Source: Pluralibacter sp. UBA7423
GTDB taxonomy: Bacteria > Pseudomonadota > Gammaproteobacteria > Enterobacterales > Enterobacteriaceae
Direction of reading: 5' to 3'
DNA length: 64,000 nt
Assembly (NCBI GenBank): GCA_002470465.1
Contig: DKMD01000025.1
Coordinates: forward strand, 1-64,000
Below the pieces are notes generated by a model. It worked only from the letters and a program-made list of their open reading frames with translations. It was not told the DNA's origin and did no database searches. The position numbers and the translations under genes are program-made. Numbering within the stretch: position 1 is the stretch's first letter; the number at the start of each line of letters is the position of its first letter. This document shows positions 10,066-19,209 of this stretch, piece after piece.

Positions 10066-10092
10066 TAAAGTTCCGCAGTGAAATGCCGATAA
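10066..10092 (+). promoter_or_regulatory. FliA (sigma-28) promoter for tar-tap-cheRBYZ
   Basis: TAAAGTTC, an 11-base spacer and GCCGATAA match the flagellar class-3 consensus (TAAAGTTT-N11-GCCGATAA) at all but one position. It stands 31 bases before the tar ATG, exactly where E. coli has the promoter of its tar-tap-cheRBYZ operon. This explains how the downstream chemotaxis genes keep flagellar regulation although a fimbrial operon now precedes them. Confidence 0.93.
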
Positions 10093-10123
10093 CACCGTTA
10101 TCACGTTATTGAAAAGGTGTTGT

Positions 10124-11782
10124 ATGTTGAACCGTCTGCGCGTTGTCACCCTGTTGATGCTGGTGCTGGTTGTCTTTGCCCTGCTTCAGCTGCTGTCCGG
10201 TGGCTTTCTTTTTTCGTCACTCCAGCAAAACCAGCAAAGTTTCGCTCTCTCTAACGAGCTGCGTACCCGTCAATCTGAACTGAGCAAAACCTGGGAGCTG
10301 ATGTTGCAGACGCGCATCAACCTCAGCCGCTCCTCTGCTCGCATGATGATGGATGCGGCAAATCAGCAAAGCAGCGCCAAAACGGATCTGCTTAATAACG
10401 CGAAAACGTCGCTGGCCGATGCCGCCAAACACTACACGGCGTTTACACAAATTGCTGCACAGCCGGAACTGACTGACGTCAGCGCTGCGGTTGATGCCAG
10501 CTATCAGAAATATTTCGCCGGGCTGACCGAGCTGGTGAACTTCCTGCAAAACGGCAATATGGATGCCTATTTTGCCCAGCCGACCCAGGGTATGCAGAAC
10601 GCACTTAGCGACGCGATGGCGGGCTATGCAGCACAAAGTGAAACCCTCTATCAGCATGCGTTCACCACCAGCAAGCAGGACTATAAGTTTGCGCAGTGGC
10701 AGCTCGCCATTATCGCGCTGGTGCTGGTAACTCTCCTGGCGGCGGCATGGTACGGCATTCGCCATATTCTGCTGAACCCGCTGGCGGGAGTGATGAACCA
10801 TTTGCACCGTATCGCGCAGGGAGATTTAACTCAGACGGTGAACGTCAGCGGACGCAACGAAATTGCGGAACTGGCTGATACCGTGAACCACATGCAGCAG
10901 TCGCTGATCGACACCGTTACCCGCGTGCGTCAGGGCTCGGATGCGATTTACAGCGGCTCAAGCGAAATTGCCCTCGGCAATAACGATCTCTCTTCCCGTA
11001 CTGAAGAACAGGCTTCCGCGCTGGAGCAAACTGCCGCCAGCATGGAAGAGCTGACCGCCACCGTGAAGCAGAACGCCGAAAACGCCCGCCAGGCTTCGCA
11101 GCTTGCGCTGAGCGCCTCCGAGACCGCCCAGCGCGGTGGAAAAGTGGTTGATGGCGTAGTGAAAACCATGCACGACATCGCCGCCAGTTCGCAGAAAATT
11201 TCCGACATTACCGGCGTTATCGACGGCATTGCCTTCCAGACCAATATCCTGGCGCTGAATGCGGCGGTGGAGGCGGCTCGCGCGGGTGAACAGGGTCGTG
11301 GTTTTGCCGTTGTGGCAGGCGAAGTTCGTAATCTTGCGAGCCGCAGCGCTCAGGCGGCCAAAGAGATCAAAGGCCTGATTGAAGATTCCGTGTCGAAGGT
11401 CGATACCGGTTCGGTGCTGGTGGAAAGCGCCGGGGAAACCATGAATGACATTGTCAACGCCGTGACCCGCGTCACCGACATCATGGGTGAGATTTCCTCC
11501 GCATCCGATGAGCAGAGCCGCGGTATCGATCAGGTGGCGCTCGCCGTGTCCGAGATGGACAAAGTCACCCAGCAAAACGCCGCGCTGGTGCAGCAGTCCG
11601 CTGCTGCTGCCGCCGCGCTTGAAGAGCAGTCCAGCAGCCTGACCCGCGCCGTCTCGGCGTTTCAGATTGCAACAGTCAGTACCCATGCAGTAAGCAAAAA
11701 AACCAGCGTGGTTCCGGCTAGCGTGGCGCCACAGCGTGCGCGCGCAACCGTCGGAACGGACGATAACTGGGAAACCTTTTAA
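10124..11782 (+). CDS. tar: methyl-accepting chemotaxis protein II (aspartate receptor Tar)
   Basis: A transmembrane chemoreceptor for aspartate and, through maltose-binding protein, maltose. It has 552 residues against 553 in E. coli Tar and begins [13 protein letters not shown]1 spans about 7-33, followed by the periplasmic four-helix domain. The aspartate-binding arginines Arg64, Arg69 and Arg73 ([16 protein letters not shown]) are conserved. TM2 is near 190-212, then HAMP, methylation helices and the conserved hairpin tip. The C-terminal pentapeptide NWETF, the CheR/CheB docking tether, is present. The ATG at 10124 is chosen because it matches Tar and has AAGG upstream. Signal specificity is inferred from orthology. 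Confidence 0.95.
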   Translation: MLNRLRVVTLLMLVLVVFALLQLLSGGFLFSSLQQNQQSFALSNELRTRQSELSKTWELMLQTRINLSRSSARMMMDAANQQSSAKTDLLNNAKTSLADAAKHYTAFTQIAAQPELTDVSAAVDASYQKYFAGLTELVNFLQNGNMDAYFAQPTQGMQNALSDAMAGYAAQSETLYQHAFTTSKQDYKFAQWQLAIIALVLVTLLAAAWYGIRHILLNPLAGVMNHLHRIAQGDLTQTVNVSGRNEIAELADTVNHMQQSLIDTVTRVRQGSDAIYSGSSEIALGNNDLSSRTEEQASALEQTAASMEELTATVKQNAENARQASQLALSASETAQRGGKVVDGVVKTMHDIAASSQKISDITGVIDGIAFQTNILALNAAVEAARAGEQGRGFAVVAGEVRNLASRSAQAAKEIKGLIEDSVSKVDTGSVLVESAGETMNDIVNAVTRVTDIMGEISSASDEQSRGIDQVALAVSEMDKVTQQNAALVQQSAAAAAALEEQSSSLTRAVSAFQIATVSTHAVSKKTSVVPASVAPQRARATVGTDDNWETF

Positions 11783-11818
11783 CTTTACGCGGCCTGTTGC
11801 CGCCTGGCGGGAGTGGTG

Positions 11819-13420
11819 ATGTTCAATCGTATTCGTATCTCGACCACCTTGTTTGTGATTCTGGTGGTGTGTGGCCTGTTGCTGGTGGGCAGCAACGGGT
11901 TGTCGTTTCTGGCATTTCGCGATGGACAGCAGGCTCTTGGGCAAGTGGAAAAGGGAAATCAGCTATTAAACAGCCTCGGCGACGCCCGGGTGGTGCTGTT
12001 GCAGGCCAGCACGTCGCTGAATAAGGCCGGCACGCTGACCGCGCTCAGCTATCCGCCTGAAGACATTAAGGCGCTGATTGCCGGGGCGCATCAGAGCCTG
12101 AAGCAGGCGGATAAAGAGTTTGCCGAGTTCATGGCCTTCCCGGCAATGAGCGAAGACGCACAGGTGCTGAAGGATCAAACGAAGAAAAGTTATGCCGACT
12201 GGCACGGTGCGCTGGAGCATCAGGTGGCGTGGCTTGAAAGCAATCAGCTTTCAGACTTCATGACCGCACCGGTACAGCAGGCTCAGGAGGGGTTTGATGG
12301 CAGCTGGCGTAACTGGATCCAATATATCGGTTCACACGTTGAGGCGGCTCGTGAGGCAGGGGAAAGCAATTATCACCGCTCAGCGCTGATCTTTGGCGTG
12401 GTGGTGATTCTGGCGGTGGTACTGGTTGGTGGAGCGCTGCTGTGGACCCGTCGAATGATTGTCCAGCCGCTCGCCATCATCAGCGACCACTTCGAGAGTA
12501 TTGCCAAAGGCAATCTCGCCAGACCGATTTTGGTGTATGGCAAAAATGAAATTTCGGCGATTTTCGCCGGGCTGAAGGCAATGCAGGTCGCCCTGCGCGG
12601 CACCGTAAGCCAGGTGCGCCAGGGTAGCCATGCCATGCATACCGGGATTTCAGAGATTGCCGCAGGCAATAACGATTTGTCTTCGCGCACCGAACAGCAG
12701 GCGGCCTCGCTTGCCGAAACGGCCGCCAGCATGGAGCAGCTGACCGCCACGGTCGGGCAAAACGCCGATAACGCCCGTCAGGCATCCGGCCTTGCCAGCA
12801 CCGCGGCAAGCACCGCGAAGCGCGGTGGTGAGCAGGCCTCGCACGTAGCGGAAACGATGCATGAAATTGCCACCAGTTCGCAGAAAATCGGCGACATCAT
12901 CAGCGTTATCGACGGCATCGCCTTCCAGACCAACATTCTGGCGCTTAACGCAGCCGTGGAAGCGGCGCGTGCCGGAGAGCAGGGACGTGGATTCGCGGTT
13001 GTGGCCGGTGAAGTGCGTAACCTCGCCAGCCGCAGCGCCCAGGCAGCGAAAGAAATTAAAGGCCTGATTGAAGAGTCAGTTGCCCGGGTGCAGGAAGGGT
13101 CAACGCTGGTGGATACCGCCGCTAACACGATGAATGAGATTGTTCGCTCCGTGACGCAGGTAAACGACATCATGGGCGAAATCGCATCGGCGTCGGACGA
13201 ACAGCGCCGCGGTATTGAGCAGGTGGCGCTGGCGGTAAGCCAGATGGATCAGGTCACTCAACAAAACGCCTCACTGGTAGAAGAAGCCGCCGCGGCAACG
13301 GACCAGCTGGCCGGGCAGGCCAATAACCTGACCGCGCTGGTGTCGGTGTTTGAACTGGAAGAGAAGTACGCATCGCAGCACGAAGGTGGGCGGCCGCTGG
13401 CCGTACCCGTTGTTTCCTGA
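11819..13420 (+). CDS. tap: methyl-accepting chemotaxis protein IV (dipeptide receptor Tap)
   Basis: A chemoreceptor that senses dipeptides (with DppA) and pyrimidines in E. coli. The start ATG at 11819 (MFNRIRISTT) gives 533 residues, exactly the Tap length; two in-frame GTG codons just upstream are unlikely starts. The signature ASTSLNKAGTLTALSYP in the periplasmic domain is that of Tap. TM2 lies near 190-210, then HAMP and a signalling domain nearly identical to Tar. It ends PVVS and lacks the NWETF tether, as in E. coli, so it depends on Tar-type receptors for efficient methylation. It lies 36 bases after tar in the same transcript. Confidence 0.94.
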   Translation: MFNRIRISTTLFVILVVCGLLLVGSNGLSFLAFRDGQQALGQVEKGNQLLNSLGDARVVLLQASTSLNKAGTLTALSYPPEDIKALIAGAHQSLKQADKEFAEFMAFPAMSEDAQVLKDQTKKSYADWHGALEHQVAWLESNQLSDFMTAPVQQAQEGFDGSWRNWIQYIGSHVEAAREAGESNYHRSALIFGVVVILAVVLVGGALLWTRRMIVQPLAIISDHFESIAKGNLARPILVYGKNEISAIFAGLKAMQVALRGTVSQVRQGSHAMHTGISEIAAGNNDLSSRTEQQAASLAETAASMEQLTATVGQNADNARQASGLASTAASTAKRGGEQASHVAETMHEIATSSQKIGDIISVIDGIAFQTNILALNAAVEAARAGEQGRGFAVVAGEVRNLASRSAQAAKEIKGLIEESVARVQEGSTLVDTAANTMNEIVRSVTQVNDIMGEIASASDEQRRGIEQVALAVSQMDQVTQQNASLVEEAAAATDQLAGQANNLTALVSVFELEEKYASQHEGGRPLAVPVVS

Positions 13421-13446
13421 CTGGACGTAAGTAATAAGAAGGCGCT

Positions 13447-14313
13447 ATGACAGCAACTCTGCCTCAAGGGCAATCGTCACTCCTCGCGCAGATGACACAG
13501 CGCCTCGCGCTCTCCGACGCACAGTTTCGTCGGATTTGCCAGTTGATCTACCAGCGCGCGGGGATCGTGCTGGCCGACCACAAGCGCGACATGGTGTACA
13601 ACCGGCTGGTGCGTCGTCTGCGCCAGCTGGGACTGGATGATTTTGGCCGCTATCTGGCCATGCTGGAAGCTAACCAGGATAGCGCCGAATGGCAGGCGTT
13701 TATCAACTCGCTGACCACTAACCTGACGGCATTTTTCCGGGAGGCGCACCATTTCCCGACGCTTGCCGAACACGCGAAGCGCCGCCAGGGTGAGTATCGG
13801 GTCTGGAGCGCGGCGGCCTCGACCGGGGAAGAACCCTATTCGATAGCCATCACGCTTGCCGACACGCTCGGTACCGCGCCGGGTCGCTGGAAGGTGTTTG
13901 CCAGCGATATCGACACCGAGGTGCTGAACAAAGCGCAGAGCGGCGTTTATCGTCAGGACGAACTGAAAACGCTCTCGCAGCAGCAGCTTCAGCACTACTT
14001 CATGCGCGGCACCGGGCCGCACAGCGGGCTGGTGCGCGTGCGTCAGGAGCTGGCGAACTACGTGGACTTTTCCCCGGTGAACCTGCTTGACCGGACCTAT
14101 AACGTACCGGGGCCGTTTGACGCCATTTTTTGTCGTAACGTGATGATTTACTTCGATAAGACGACGCAGCAGGACATTCTGCGCCGCTTTGTTCCCCTGC
14201 TTAAGCCTGACGGATTACTGTTTGCCGGGCACTCGGAGAACTTCAGCAATCTCGTGCGCGAGTTCAGTCTGCGAGGGCAGACGGTGTACGCGCTGAGTAA
14301 GGATAAAGCATGA
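13447..14313 (+). CDS. cheR: chemotaxis protein methyltransferase CheR
   Basis: CheR methylates receptor glutamates with S-adenosylmethionine for adaptation. The 288 residues (E. coli 286) hold an all-alpha N-terminal domain (about 15-90), the SAM-binding core with [13 protein letters not shown] (about 121-133), and the FCRNVMIYF motif near 225-235. The beta-subdomain that grips the receptor NWETF tail lies around 175-215. The stop overlaps the cheB start by 4 bases. It is downstream of tap in the FliA-driven operon. Confidence 0.96.
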   Translation: MTATLPQGQSSLLAQMTQRLALSDAQFRRICQLIYQRAGIVLADHKRDMVYNRLVRRLRQLGLDDFGRYLAMLEANQDSAEWQAFINSLTTNLTAFFREAHHFPTLAEHAKRRQGEYRVWSAAASTGEEPYSIAITLADTLGTAPGRWKVFASDIDTEVLNKAQSGVYRQDELKTLSQQQLQHYFMRGTGPHSGLVRVRQELANYVDFSPVNLLDRTYNVPGPFDAIFCRNVMIYFDKTTQQDILRRFVPLLKPDGLLFAGHSENFSNLVREFSLRGQTVYALSKDKA

Positions 14314-15359
14314 GTAAAATCAGGGTGTTGTCTGTAGATGATTCGGCGTTGATGCGTCAGATAATGACGGAAATTATCAACAGCCACAGCGACATGGAGA
14401 TGGTGGCGACCGCACCCGATCCGCTGGTGGCGCGCGATCTTATCAAGAAATTCAACCCGGACGTTCTGACCCTGGACGTCGAAATGCCGCGCATGGACGG
14501 GCTCGACTTTCTGGAAAAGCTGATGCGCCTGCGGCCGATGCCTGTGGTGATGGTCTCTTCGCTGACCGGTAAAGGTTCCGAAGTGACGCTGCGGGCGCTG
14601 GAGCTTGGGGCGGTGGATTTTGTCACTAAGCCACAGATTGGCATCCGCGAAGGCATGCTGGCCTACAGCGAAATGATTGCCGACAAAGTGCGGGCCGCCT
14701 CGCGCGCCCAGCTGAGCGCTCACAAGATGCTGGATGCGCCTAAGGCGCTGAAGGCCGGGCCAATGCTCAGCTCGGAAAAGCTGCTGGTGATTGGCGCGTC
14801 AACCGGAGGAACAGAGGCAATTCGCCATGTACTCCAGCCATTGCCTTTGACCAGCCCGGCTATTCTTATCACTCAGCATATGCCGCCGGGCTTCACGCGT
14901 TCGTTCGCCGAACGGCTGAACAAGCTGTGCCAGATTGCGGTGAAAGAGGCGGAAGACGGCGAGCGCGTGCTGCCGGGCCATGCCTACATCGCACCGGGCG
15001 ACAAGCACATGGAGCTGGCGCGAAGCGGGGCGAATTATCAAATCAAAATTCATGACGGGCCGCCGGTGAACCGGCACCGTCCGTCGGTGGATGTGCTGTT
15101 TCATTCGGTGGCGAAAAACGCCGGGCGCAATGCCGTGGGGGTGATCCTCACCGGCATGGGCAACGACGGCGCCGCCGGAATGCTGGCGATGCACCAGGCG
15201 GGCGCCTGGACCATTGCCCAGAACGAAGCAAGTTGTGTGGTGTTCGGCATGCCGCGTGAGGCCATCAATATGGGTGGCGTCAGCGAAGTGGTCGATCTCA
15301 GCCAGGTAAGCCAGCAGATGCTGGCGAAAATCAGTGCCGGACAGGCGATACGTATTTAA
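14310..15359 (+). CDS. cheB: chemotaxis protein-glutamate methylesterase/deamidase CheB
   Basis: CheB removes receptor methyl groups when phosphorylated by CheA, opposing CheR. The 349 residues match E. coli CheB. The N-terminal receiver domain has the phosphorylation site Asp56 ([12 protein letters not shown]). After a linker, the esterase domain has the catalytic triad at Ser164 (GASTGG), His190 (ITQHMP) and Asp286 (GMGNDGA), all at the E. coli positions. Start coupled to the cheR stop through ATGA. Confidence 0.97.
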   Translation: MSKIRVLSVDDSALMRQIMTEIINSHSDMEMVATAPDPLVARDLIKKFNPDVLTLDVEMPRMDGLDFLEKLMRLRPMPVVMVSSLTGKGSEVTLRALELGAVDFVTKPQIGIREGMLAYSEMIADKVRAASRAQLSAHKMLDAPKALKAGPMLSSEKLLVIGASTGGTEAIRHVLQPLPLTSPAILITQHMPPGFTRSFAERLNKLCQIAVKEAEDGERVLPGHAYIAPGDKHMELARSGANYQIKIHDGPPVNRHRPSVDVLFHSVAKNAGRNAVGVILTGMGNDGAAGMLAMHQAGAWTIAQNEASCVVFGMPREAINMGGVSEVVDLSQVSQQMLAKISAGQAIRI

Positions 15360-15374
15360 GGGGAGTAAAAGTAA

Positions 15375-15764
<390 letters not shown>

Positions 15765-15768
15765 GGCC

Positions 15769-16419
15769 ATGACGATGACTCAACACCCCGTAAAACCGAC
15801 TGATGAGCATTCCGCAGGCGACATCATCGCCCGGATTGGCAGCCTCACCCGTATGCTGCGTGACAGCCTGCGCGAGCTGGGCCTGGATCAGGCGATTGCC
15901 GAAGCGGCAGAGGCTATTCCGGATGCCCGCGATCGTCTGGATTACGTCGTGCAGATGACAGCTCAGGCCGCAGAACGCGCGCTGAACTGCGTGGAGCTTT
16001 CGCAGCCGCATCAGAACCAGATGGAAAAAGAGGCCAAGGCGCTCTCTGGCCGCTGGGACGAGTGGTTTGAGAACCCAATTGAACTGAGCGATGCCCGTGA
16101 ACTGGTGACCGACACCCGCAGCTATCTTGCAGACGTGCCGAAGCACACCAGCTTCACCAACGCCCAACTGCTGGAAATCATGATGGCGCAGGACTTCCAG
16201 GATCTGACCGGCCAGGTGATCAAGCGGATGATGGACGTTATCCAGGAGATTGAGCGTCAGCTGCTGATGGTGCTGCTGGAAAACATGCCTGACCAGAGCA
16301 CGCGCCAGAAGCGGGAAAACGAAAGCCTGCTGAACGGCCCGCAGATGGACACCAGCAAAGCGGGCGTGGTTGCAAGCCAGGATCAGGTGGACGATCTGCT
16401 GGATAGCTTAGGGTTCTGA
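15769..16419 (+). CDS. cheZ: protein phosphatase CheZ
   Basis: CheZ dephosphorylates CheY-P. The 216 residues (E. coli 214) form the long helical hairpin. The catalytic region [15 protein letters not shown] is present, with the phosphatase Gln at about 149. The C-terminal CheY-binding peptide ending DDLLDSLGF is fully conserved. An in-frame ATG at 15775 is an alternative start. It closes the tar-cheZ operon; a REP element and a terminator follow. In E. coli flhB is next, whereas here about 7.9 kb of accessory DNA intervenes. Confidence 0.96.
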   Translation: MTMTQHPVKPTDEHSAGDIIARIGSLTRMLRDSLRELGLDQAIAEAAEAIPDARDRLDYVVQMTAQAAERALNCVELSQPHQNQMEKEAKALSGRWDEWFENPIELSDARELVTDTRSYLADVPKHTSFTNAQLLEIMMAQDFQDLTGQVIKRMMDVIQEIERQLLMVLLENMPDQSTRQKRENESLLNGPQMDTSKAGVVASQDQVDDLLDSLGF

Positions 16420-16433
16420 TTTAGCGGACAAAG

Positions 16434-16464
16434 TGCCGGATAACGCTTCGCTTATCCGGCCTAC
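16434..16464. repeat. REP palindrome after cheZ
   Basis: GCCGGATAACGC and GCTTATCCGGC form an imperfect palindrome followed by CTAC, the form of an enteric repetitive extragenic palindrome. It lies in the cheZ 3' untranslated region. Confidence 0.75.
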
Positions 16465-16494
16465 GGTTCGCACCTTAAATTACCGCATCCGCAA

Positions 16495-16544
16495 CCGGGC
16501 ATAAATGTGACAGGAGGCTACGGCCTCCTGTTGTTTTTTATCGC
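16495..16544. repeat. 50-bp terminator-containing direct repeat, copy 1
   Basis: Begins CCGGGCA and ends with a hairpin, T-run and ATCGC. The last 34 bases are identical to 17442-17475; over 50 bases there are 4 mismatches by eye. The two copies stand 931 bases apart in the same orientation and bracket the two small genes at 16672 and 16907. Confidence 0.85.
16511..16538 (+). terminator. strong terminator after cheZ
   Basis: CAGGAGGC and GCCTCCTG form a perfect 8-bp stem around the tetraloop TACG, followed by TTGTTTTTT. It is a textbook rho-independent terminator for the tar-cheZ transcript. Confidence 0.93.
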
Positions 16545-16671
16545 TGCTGTCGTCCAGGATTCCTGCGTAGCCTTCAGTCTGAAAATGCCTGTAAACCCTA
16601 TAATCCGGGCGCGGGCAGATGGGTGATTTGCTAACGTATTCCTCCATTCAGTCCAGGGAACCAGGAAACAT

Positions 16672-16887
16672 ATGGAAGAGAAAGAAGGCATACTTCGCCG
16701 CCTTACGTTGGGCGAAATCAGGCTGGCCAGTAACATCTTCGGCAGTAGCATCCAGTATCACAGGATATGGGTACACTGCGACAGCTATCTGCCGTTTGGC
16801 CTTCAGGGAAAACGTGTAGGGATGGCACCGAACGGTGAGATGTACTTCAGGAAAGAGACTTATCAGCAGGAAAATACTGCCTCCTGA
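16672..16887 (+). CDS. short Vgr-related protein, probably a truncated putative peptidase
   Basis: A 71-residue protein with a good ribosome binding site (AGGAAACAT) before the ATG. Its body (LTLGEIRLASNIFG, YHRIWVH, YLPFGLQ, MAPNGEMYF) recalls the N-terminal part of proteins annotated as Vgr-related or Rhs-type secretion proteins. From memory, those run on for another 70 residues or more to a zinc-peptidase-like HExxH region. Here the frame stops before that region, after KETYQQENTAS, so no catalytic residues remain. It may be a decayed effector-side gene or a small protein in its own right. It lies 19 bases before a putative immunity lipoprotein. The family call is from memory and needs a search. 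Confidence 0.5.
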   Translation: MEEKEGILRRLTLGEIRLASNIFGSSIQYHRIWVHCDSYLPFGLQGKRVGMAPNGEMYFRKETYQQENTAS

Positions 16888-16906
16888 AATACGATAGGAC
16901 ATTGTA

Positions 16907-17302
16907 ATGAAGATAATATTACCCCTTGCAGTCACACTGGCGGCGGCGCAGCTGGCCGGGTGCCATCTGAGAGATCCTCGTCCGATAATGATGCGTGCTG
17001 AAGTGACGACCGTGAGTGATAAAGTTTGCATCTTACTTCCAACCGAAGGTCAGGAGCAGGTCTATTCGATAGAAGTCAATGAAGTAGGCAACCAGGCTAA
17101 CAGGCTGGATAAGCAGTTTCCTGATGGCTCTGGCCCGCTGCTCTCAGGTAATAAATGCGTCCCACTTGACGGGTATACCTTTGAGCCAGGGAAAGCATAT
17201 GCCTTCTATGCGGGGACCAAATCAACCGAAGACAAAAGCTATACATTGACGTTCACGCTCTGGAAAAATGGCAAAGAGCTGAAGGCCGAGCGTATTCAAT
17301 AA
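16907..17302 (+). CDS. periplasmic lipoprotein, putative T6SS immunity type
   Basis: A 131-residue lipoprotein with a type II signal peptide and lipobox LAGC; Cys19 would be acylated. The mature part begins HLRDPRPIMMRAEVTTVSDKV (quoted only to show the xDPRPI start) and is a small, probably all-beta domain with one further cysteine pair (VCILLP, NKCVPL). The pattern recalls short enterobacterial lipoproteins annotated as putative T6SS immunity periplasmic lipoproteins. Base composition is more AT-rich than in the chemotaxis genes. It follows the truncated Vgr-related gene by 19 bases, so the pair may be an effector-immunity remnant. The immunity function is inferred from family naming and context only. 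Confidence 0.55.
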   Translation: MKIILPLAVTLAAAQLAGCHLRDPRPIMMRAEVTTVSDKVCILLPTEGQEQVYSIEVNEVGNQANRLDKQFPDGSGPLLSGNKCVPLDGYTFEPGKAYAFYAGTKSTEDKSYTLTFTLWKNGKELKAERIQ

Positions 17303-17311
17303 TCTGAGAAG

Positions 17312-17364
17312 CCTGTAGCCTGTAGCCTGTAGCCTGTAGCCTGTAGCCTGTAGCCTGTAGCCTG
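17312..17364. repeat. heptanucleotide tandem repeat (CCTGTAG)7
   Basis: Seven perfect head-to-tail copies of CCTGTAG at 17312-17360 and a partial eighth (CCTG). It starts 9 bases after the lipoprotein stop codon, outside any supported gene. Such perfect short repeats are prone to slippage, so copy number may differ between strains. Confidence 0.97.
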
Positions 17365-17399
17365 GAAGTCGGCTCCGTACATCACTTCGGGCCCGGATT

Positions 17400-17431
17400 G
17401 TAGGCCCGGTAAGGCGCAGCCGCCACCGGGC
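17400..17431. repeat. REP palindrome
   Basis: GTAGGCCCGGT...ACCGGGC with the internal AAGGCGCAGCCGCC is a typical enteric REP unit, directly upstream of terminator copy 2. Confidence 0.8.
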
Positions 17432-17475
17432 AGGAGTGTGGCAGGAGGCTACGGCCTCCTGTTGTTTTTTATCGC
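17426..17475. repeat. 50-bp terminator-containing direct repeat, copy 2
   Basis: Second copy of the repeat at 16495-16544. Its right end holds the LysR stop codon (TTA on the top strand, 17469-17471), so the repeat overlaps a coding end. Confidence 0.85.
17442..17470 (+). terminator. terminator after the lipoprotein gene
   Basis: Same perfect 8-bp hairpin with TACG loop and T-run as the terminator after cheZ. The T-run lies on the top strand, so it serves rightward transcription from the lipoprotein gene. On the other strand no T-run follows the stem, so it should not terminate the LysR transcript efficiently. Confidence 0.9.
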
Positions 17476-18362
17476 AGCTTGAACTGCTGAAGAATGGTAT
17501 TCAGCAGAGCGGCTGCTGCGGCAGAAAGCGGGCCGTGGGCAGTACGAATCACGCCAATTTGCCGCTCAATCACCGGGTTCCCCAGCGGGACGCACACCGC
17601 ACCAAGCTCCCCCATTTGTGCTTCGCACAACGCCGGAACGGCGCTGACCCCAAGCCCGCTTGCCACCATCCTGCCAACCGTCACCAGCTGATGGCTCTCA
17701 AACGCCACCTTCAGCGAATGGCCGTGCTGAATCAGCGTTTCTTCCAGCAGTATACGTACGGCGGACGGGCGCTGAAGGGTGATGAAATCAGACATCAGCA
17801 GCTCCCGCCATGTCACGTTCGGCTTCTGCGCCAGCGTGCTGAGACGGGGCACTACGGCCACAAAGCGATCGACCCCCAATGGGGTAAATTGCAGGCTGGA
17901 CGATGCCGCAGGCTCGAACGCCACCCCCATTTCCACTCGCCCCTCGCTCACCATCTCAATCACTTGCTCATTAATCACATCATGCACGGTCACGTTGACG
18001 CCACGATAGCGGTCGCGAAAGGCTTTCAGCACCGGCGGCAGGGCATTGGCGGCAAATGAGGGCATCGCCGCTACCGACACTTTGCCGGTTTGCAGCGTAA
18101 AGCGCTGGCGCATCGCCTCTTCGGTATTGTCCCAGTCGGCCAGCAGCCGTCGCGCCATCGGAAAAAAGGCATCGCCTTCGGCGGTCAGCGCCACCCGTCG
18201 GGTAGTGCGGGTGAACAGCATTCCGCCCAGAGCCTCTTCCAGACCGTGGATAGCCAGGCTCAACGCAGGCTGCGACATATTCAGTTTTTCACTCGCCTGA
18301 GCAAAGTTCAGAGTGTGAGCTACCGCTAAAAACGCGCGTAACTGTTTGATGCTCATTTTCAT
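17469..18362 (-). CDS. LysR-family transcriptional regulator
   Basis: A 297-residue LysR-type regulator. The winged helix-turn-helix (about 4-63) has the family pattern LRAFLAVAHTLNFAQASEKL, SQPALSLAIHGLEEALG and FTRTTRRVALTAEG. The periplasmic-binding-protein-like effector domain follows from about 90. It is transcribed away from the CoA-transferase operon across a 139-bp AT-rich gap, the classic arrangement for a LysR activator of the divergent operon. The inducer is likely acetoacetate, 3-hydroxybutyrate or a CoA derivative, by context only. Its stop lies inside terminator repeat copy 2. Confidence 0.9.
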   Translation of the reverse strand: MKMSIKQLRAFLAVAHTLNFAQASEKLNMSQPALSLAIHGLEEALGGMLFTRTTRRVALTAEGDAFFPMARRLLADWDNTEEAMRQRFTLQTGKVSVAAMPSFAANALPPVLKAFRDRYRGVNVTVHDVINEQVIEMVSEGRVEMGVAFEPAASSSLQFTPLGVDRFVAVVPRLSTLAQKPNVTWRELLMSDFITLQRPSAVRILLEETLIQHGHSLKVAFESHQLVTVGRMVASGLGVSAVPALCEAQMGELGAVCVPLGNPVIERQIGVIRTAHGPLSAAAAALLNTILQQFKLR

Positions 18363-18501
18363 TTTTGTTTTTCTTAACGATATGAAAACATTGATTTAAC
18401 AATTTATTGATTTGGAAAACTCATTAATCGCTCACAAATTCAAAATTAACAGATGAGTTCCTGCCCGTGATGATGCCCCAACCACAAAAGGAGGGCAGGC
18501 A
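18363..18501. promoter_or_regulatory. divergent control region, LysR gene and ketone-body operon
   Basis: An AT-rich 139-bp gap with start codons facing outward. LysR operators (T-N11-A dyads) are expected, but I could not identify one securely. A strong ribosome binding site (AAGGAGG, about 18487-18493) precedes the first CoA-transferase gene. Confidence 0.6.
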
Positions 18502-19200
18502 ATGGCAGGACTGGATAAACGCGTTGGCAGCTACGCCGACGCGCTGGAAGGCATAACTGATGGCATGACCGTGCTGGCCGGCGGCTTTGGCCTCTGCGGT
18601 ATACCGGAAAATCTGATTGCGGAAATTCGCCGCCGGTCGGTGAAGAATTTGACGGTGGTCTCCAATAACTGCGGCGTGGACGGCTTCGGGCTGGGACTGC
18701 TGCTGGAAACAAGACAAATCAGCAAAGTGATTGCCTCCTACGTTGGGGAAAATGCGCTGTTTGAGCAACAGGTGATTTCCGGGGAGCTGGAGGCCGAGCT
18801 CACGCCTCAGGGAACGCTGGCGGAAAAGCTGCGGGCGGGTGGGGCAGGTATTCCGGCGTTTTACACCGCCACCGGCTACGGCACACCTGTCGCCGAGGGC
18901 AAAGAGGTACGCGATTTTGACGGTCGGCCTTACATCCTGGAGCAGGCTTTACGCGGCGACTTCGCCATTGTGAAGGGCTGGAAAGCGGACTGGTACGGCA
19001 ACGTTATCTATCGCCACACGGCGCAAAACTTCAACCCACTGATGGCCTGCGCCGGGCGTATCACCGTGGTGGAAGTGGAAGAGATTGTGCCCCCGGGTGA
19101 GCTTGCTCCGGCGGCCATCCACACTCCCGGCATCTACGTCGATCGCTTGATTCAGGGGCATTTCGAAAAACGCATTGAACAGCGCACGCTGCGCGCATAA
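18502..19200 (+). CDS. scoA: 3-oxoacid CoA-transferase subunit A
   Basis: Alpha subunit of a two-subunit CoA-transferase that activates acetoacetate with CoA from succinyl-CoA. The 232 residues show the subunit A signature [13 protein letters not shown] (about 27-39) and the conserved stretches [11 protein letters not shown] and [11 protein letters not shown]. The closest remembered family is succinyl-CoA:3-ketoacid CoA-transferase rather than AtoD, since [11 protein letters not shown] is SCOT-like. Acetyl-CoA as donor cannot be excluded. It is followed 9 bases later by subunit B and opens the operon divergent from the LysR gene. Confidence 0.9.
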   Translation: MAGLDKRVGSYADALEGITDGMTVLAGGFGLCGIPENLIAEIRRRSVKNLTVVSNNCGVDGFGLGLLLETRQISKVIASYVGENALFEQQVISGELEAELTPQGTLAEKLRAGGAGIPAFYTATGYGTPVAEGKEVRDFDGRPYILEQALRGDFAIVKGWKADWYGNVIYRHTAQNFNPLMACAGRITVVEVEEIVPPGELAPAAIHTPGIYVDRLIQGHFEKRIEQRTLRA

Positions 19201-19209
19201 GGGGCCAGG

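Noticed and set aside
16518-16751. 77-residue frame on the - strand near terminator copy 1
   Set aside because: It reads through the terminator repeat and opposes the better supported + strand gene at 16672; no ribosome binding site or family match.
17312-17364. CRISPR-like array
   Set aside because: The 7-bp units are contiguous with no spacers and there are no cas genes nearby.
17469-17475. Terminator copy 2 as the terminator of the LysR gene
   Set aside because: For leftward transcription the T-run would have to follow the stem on the other strand; it does not.
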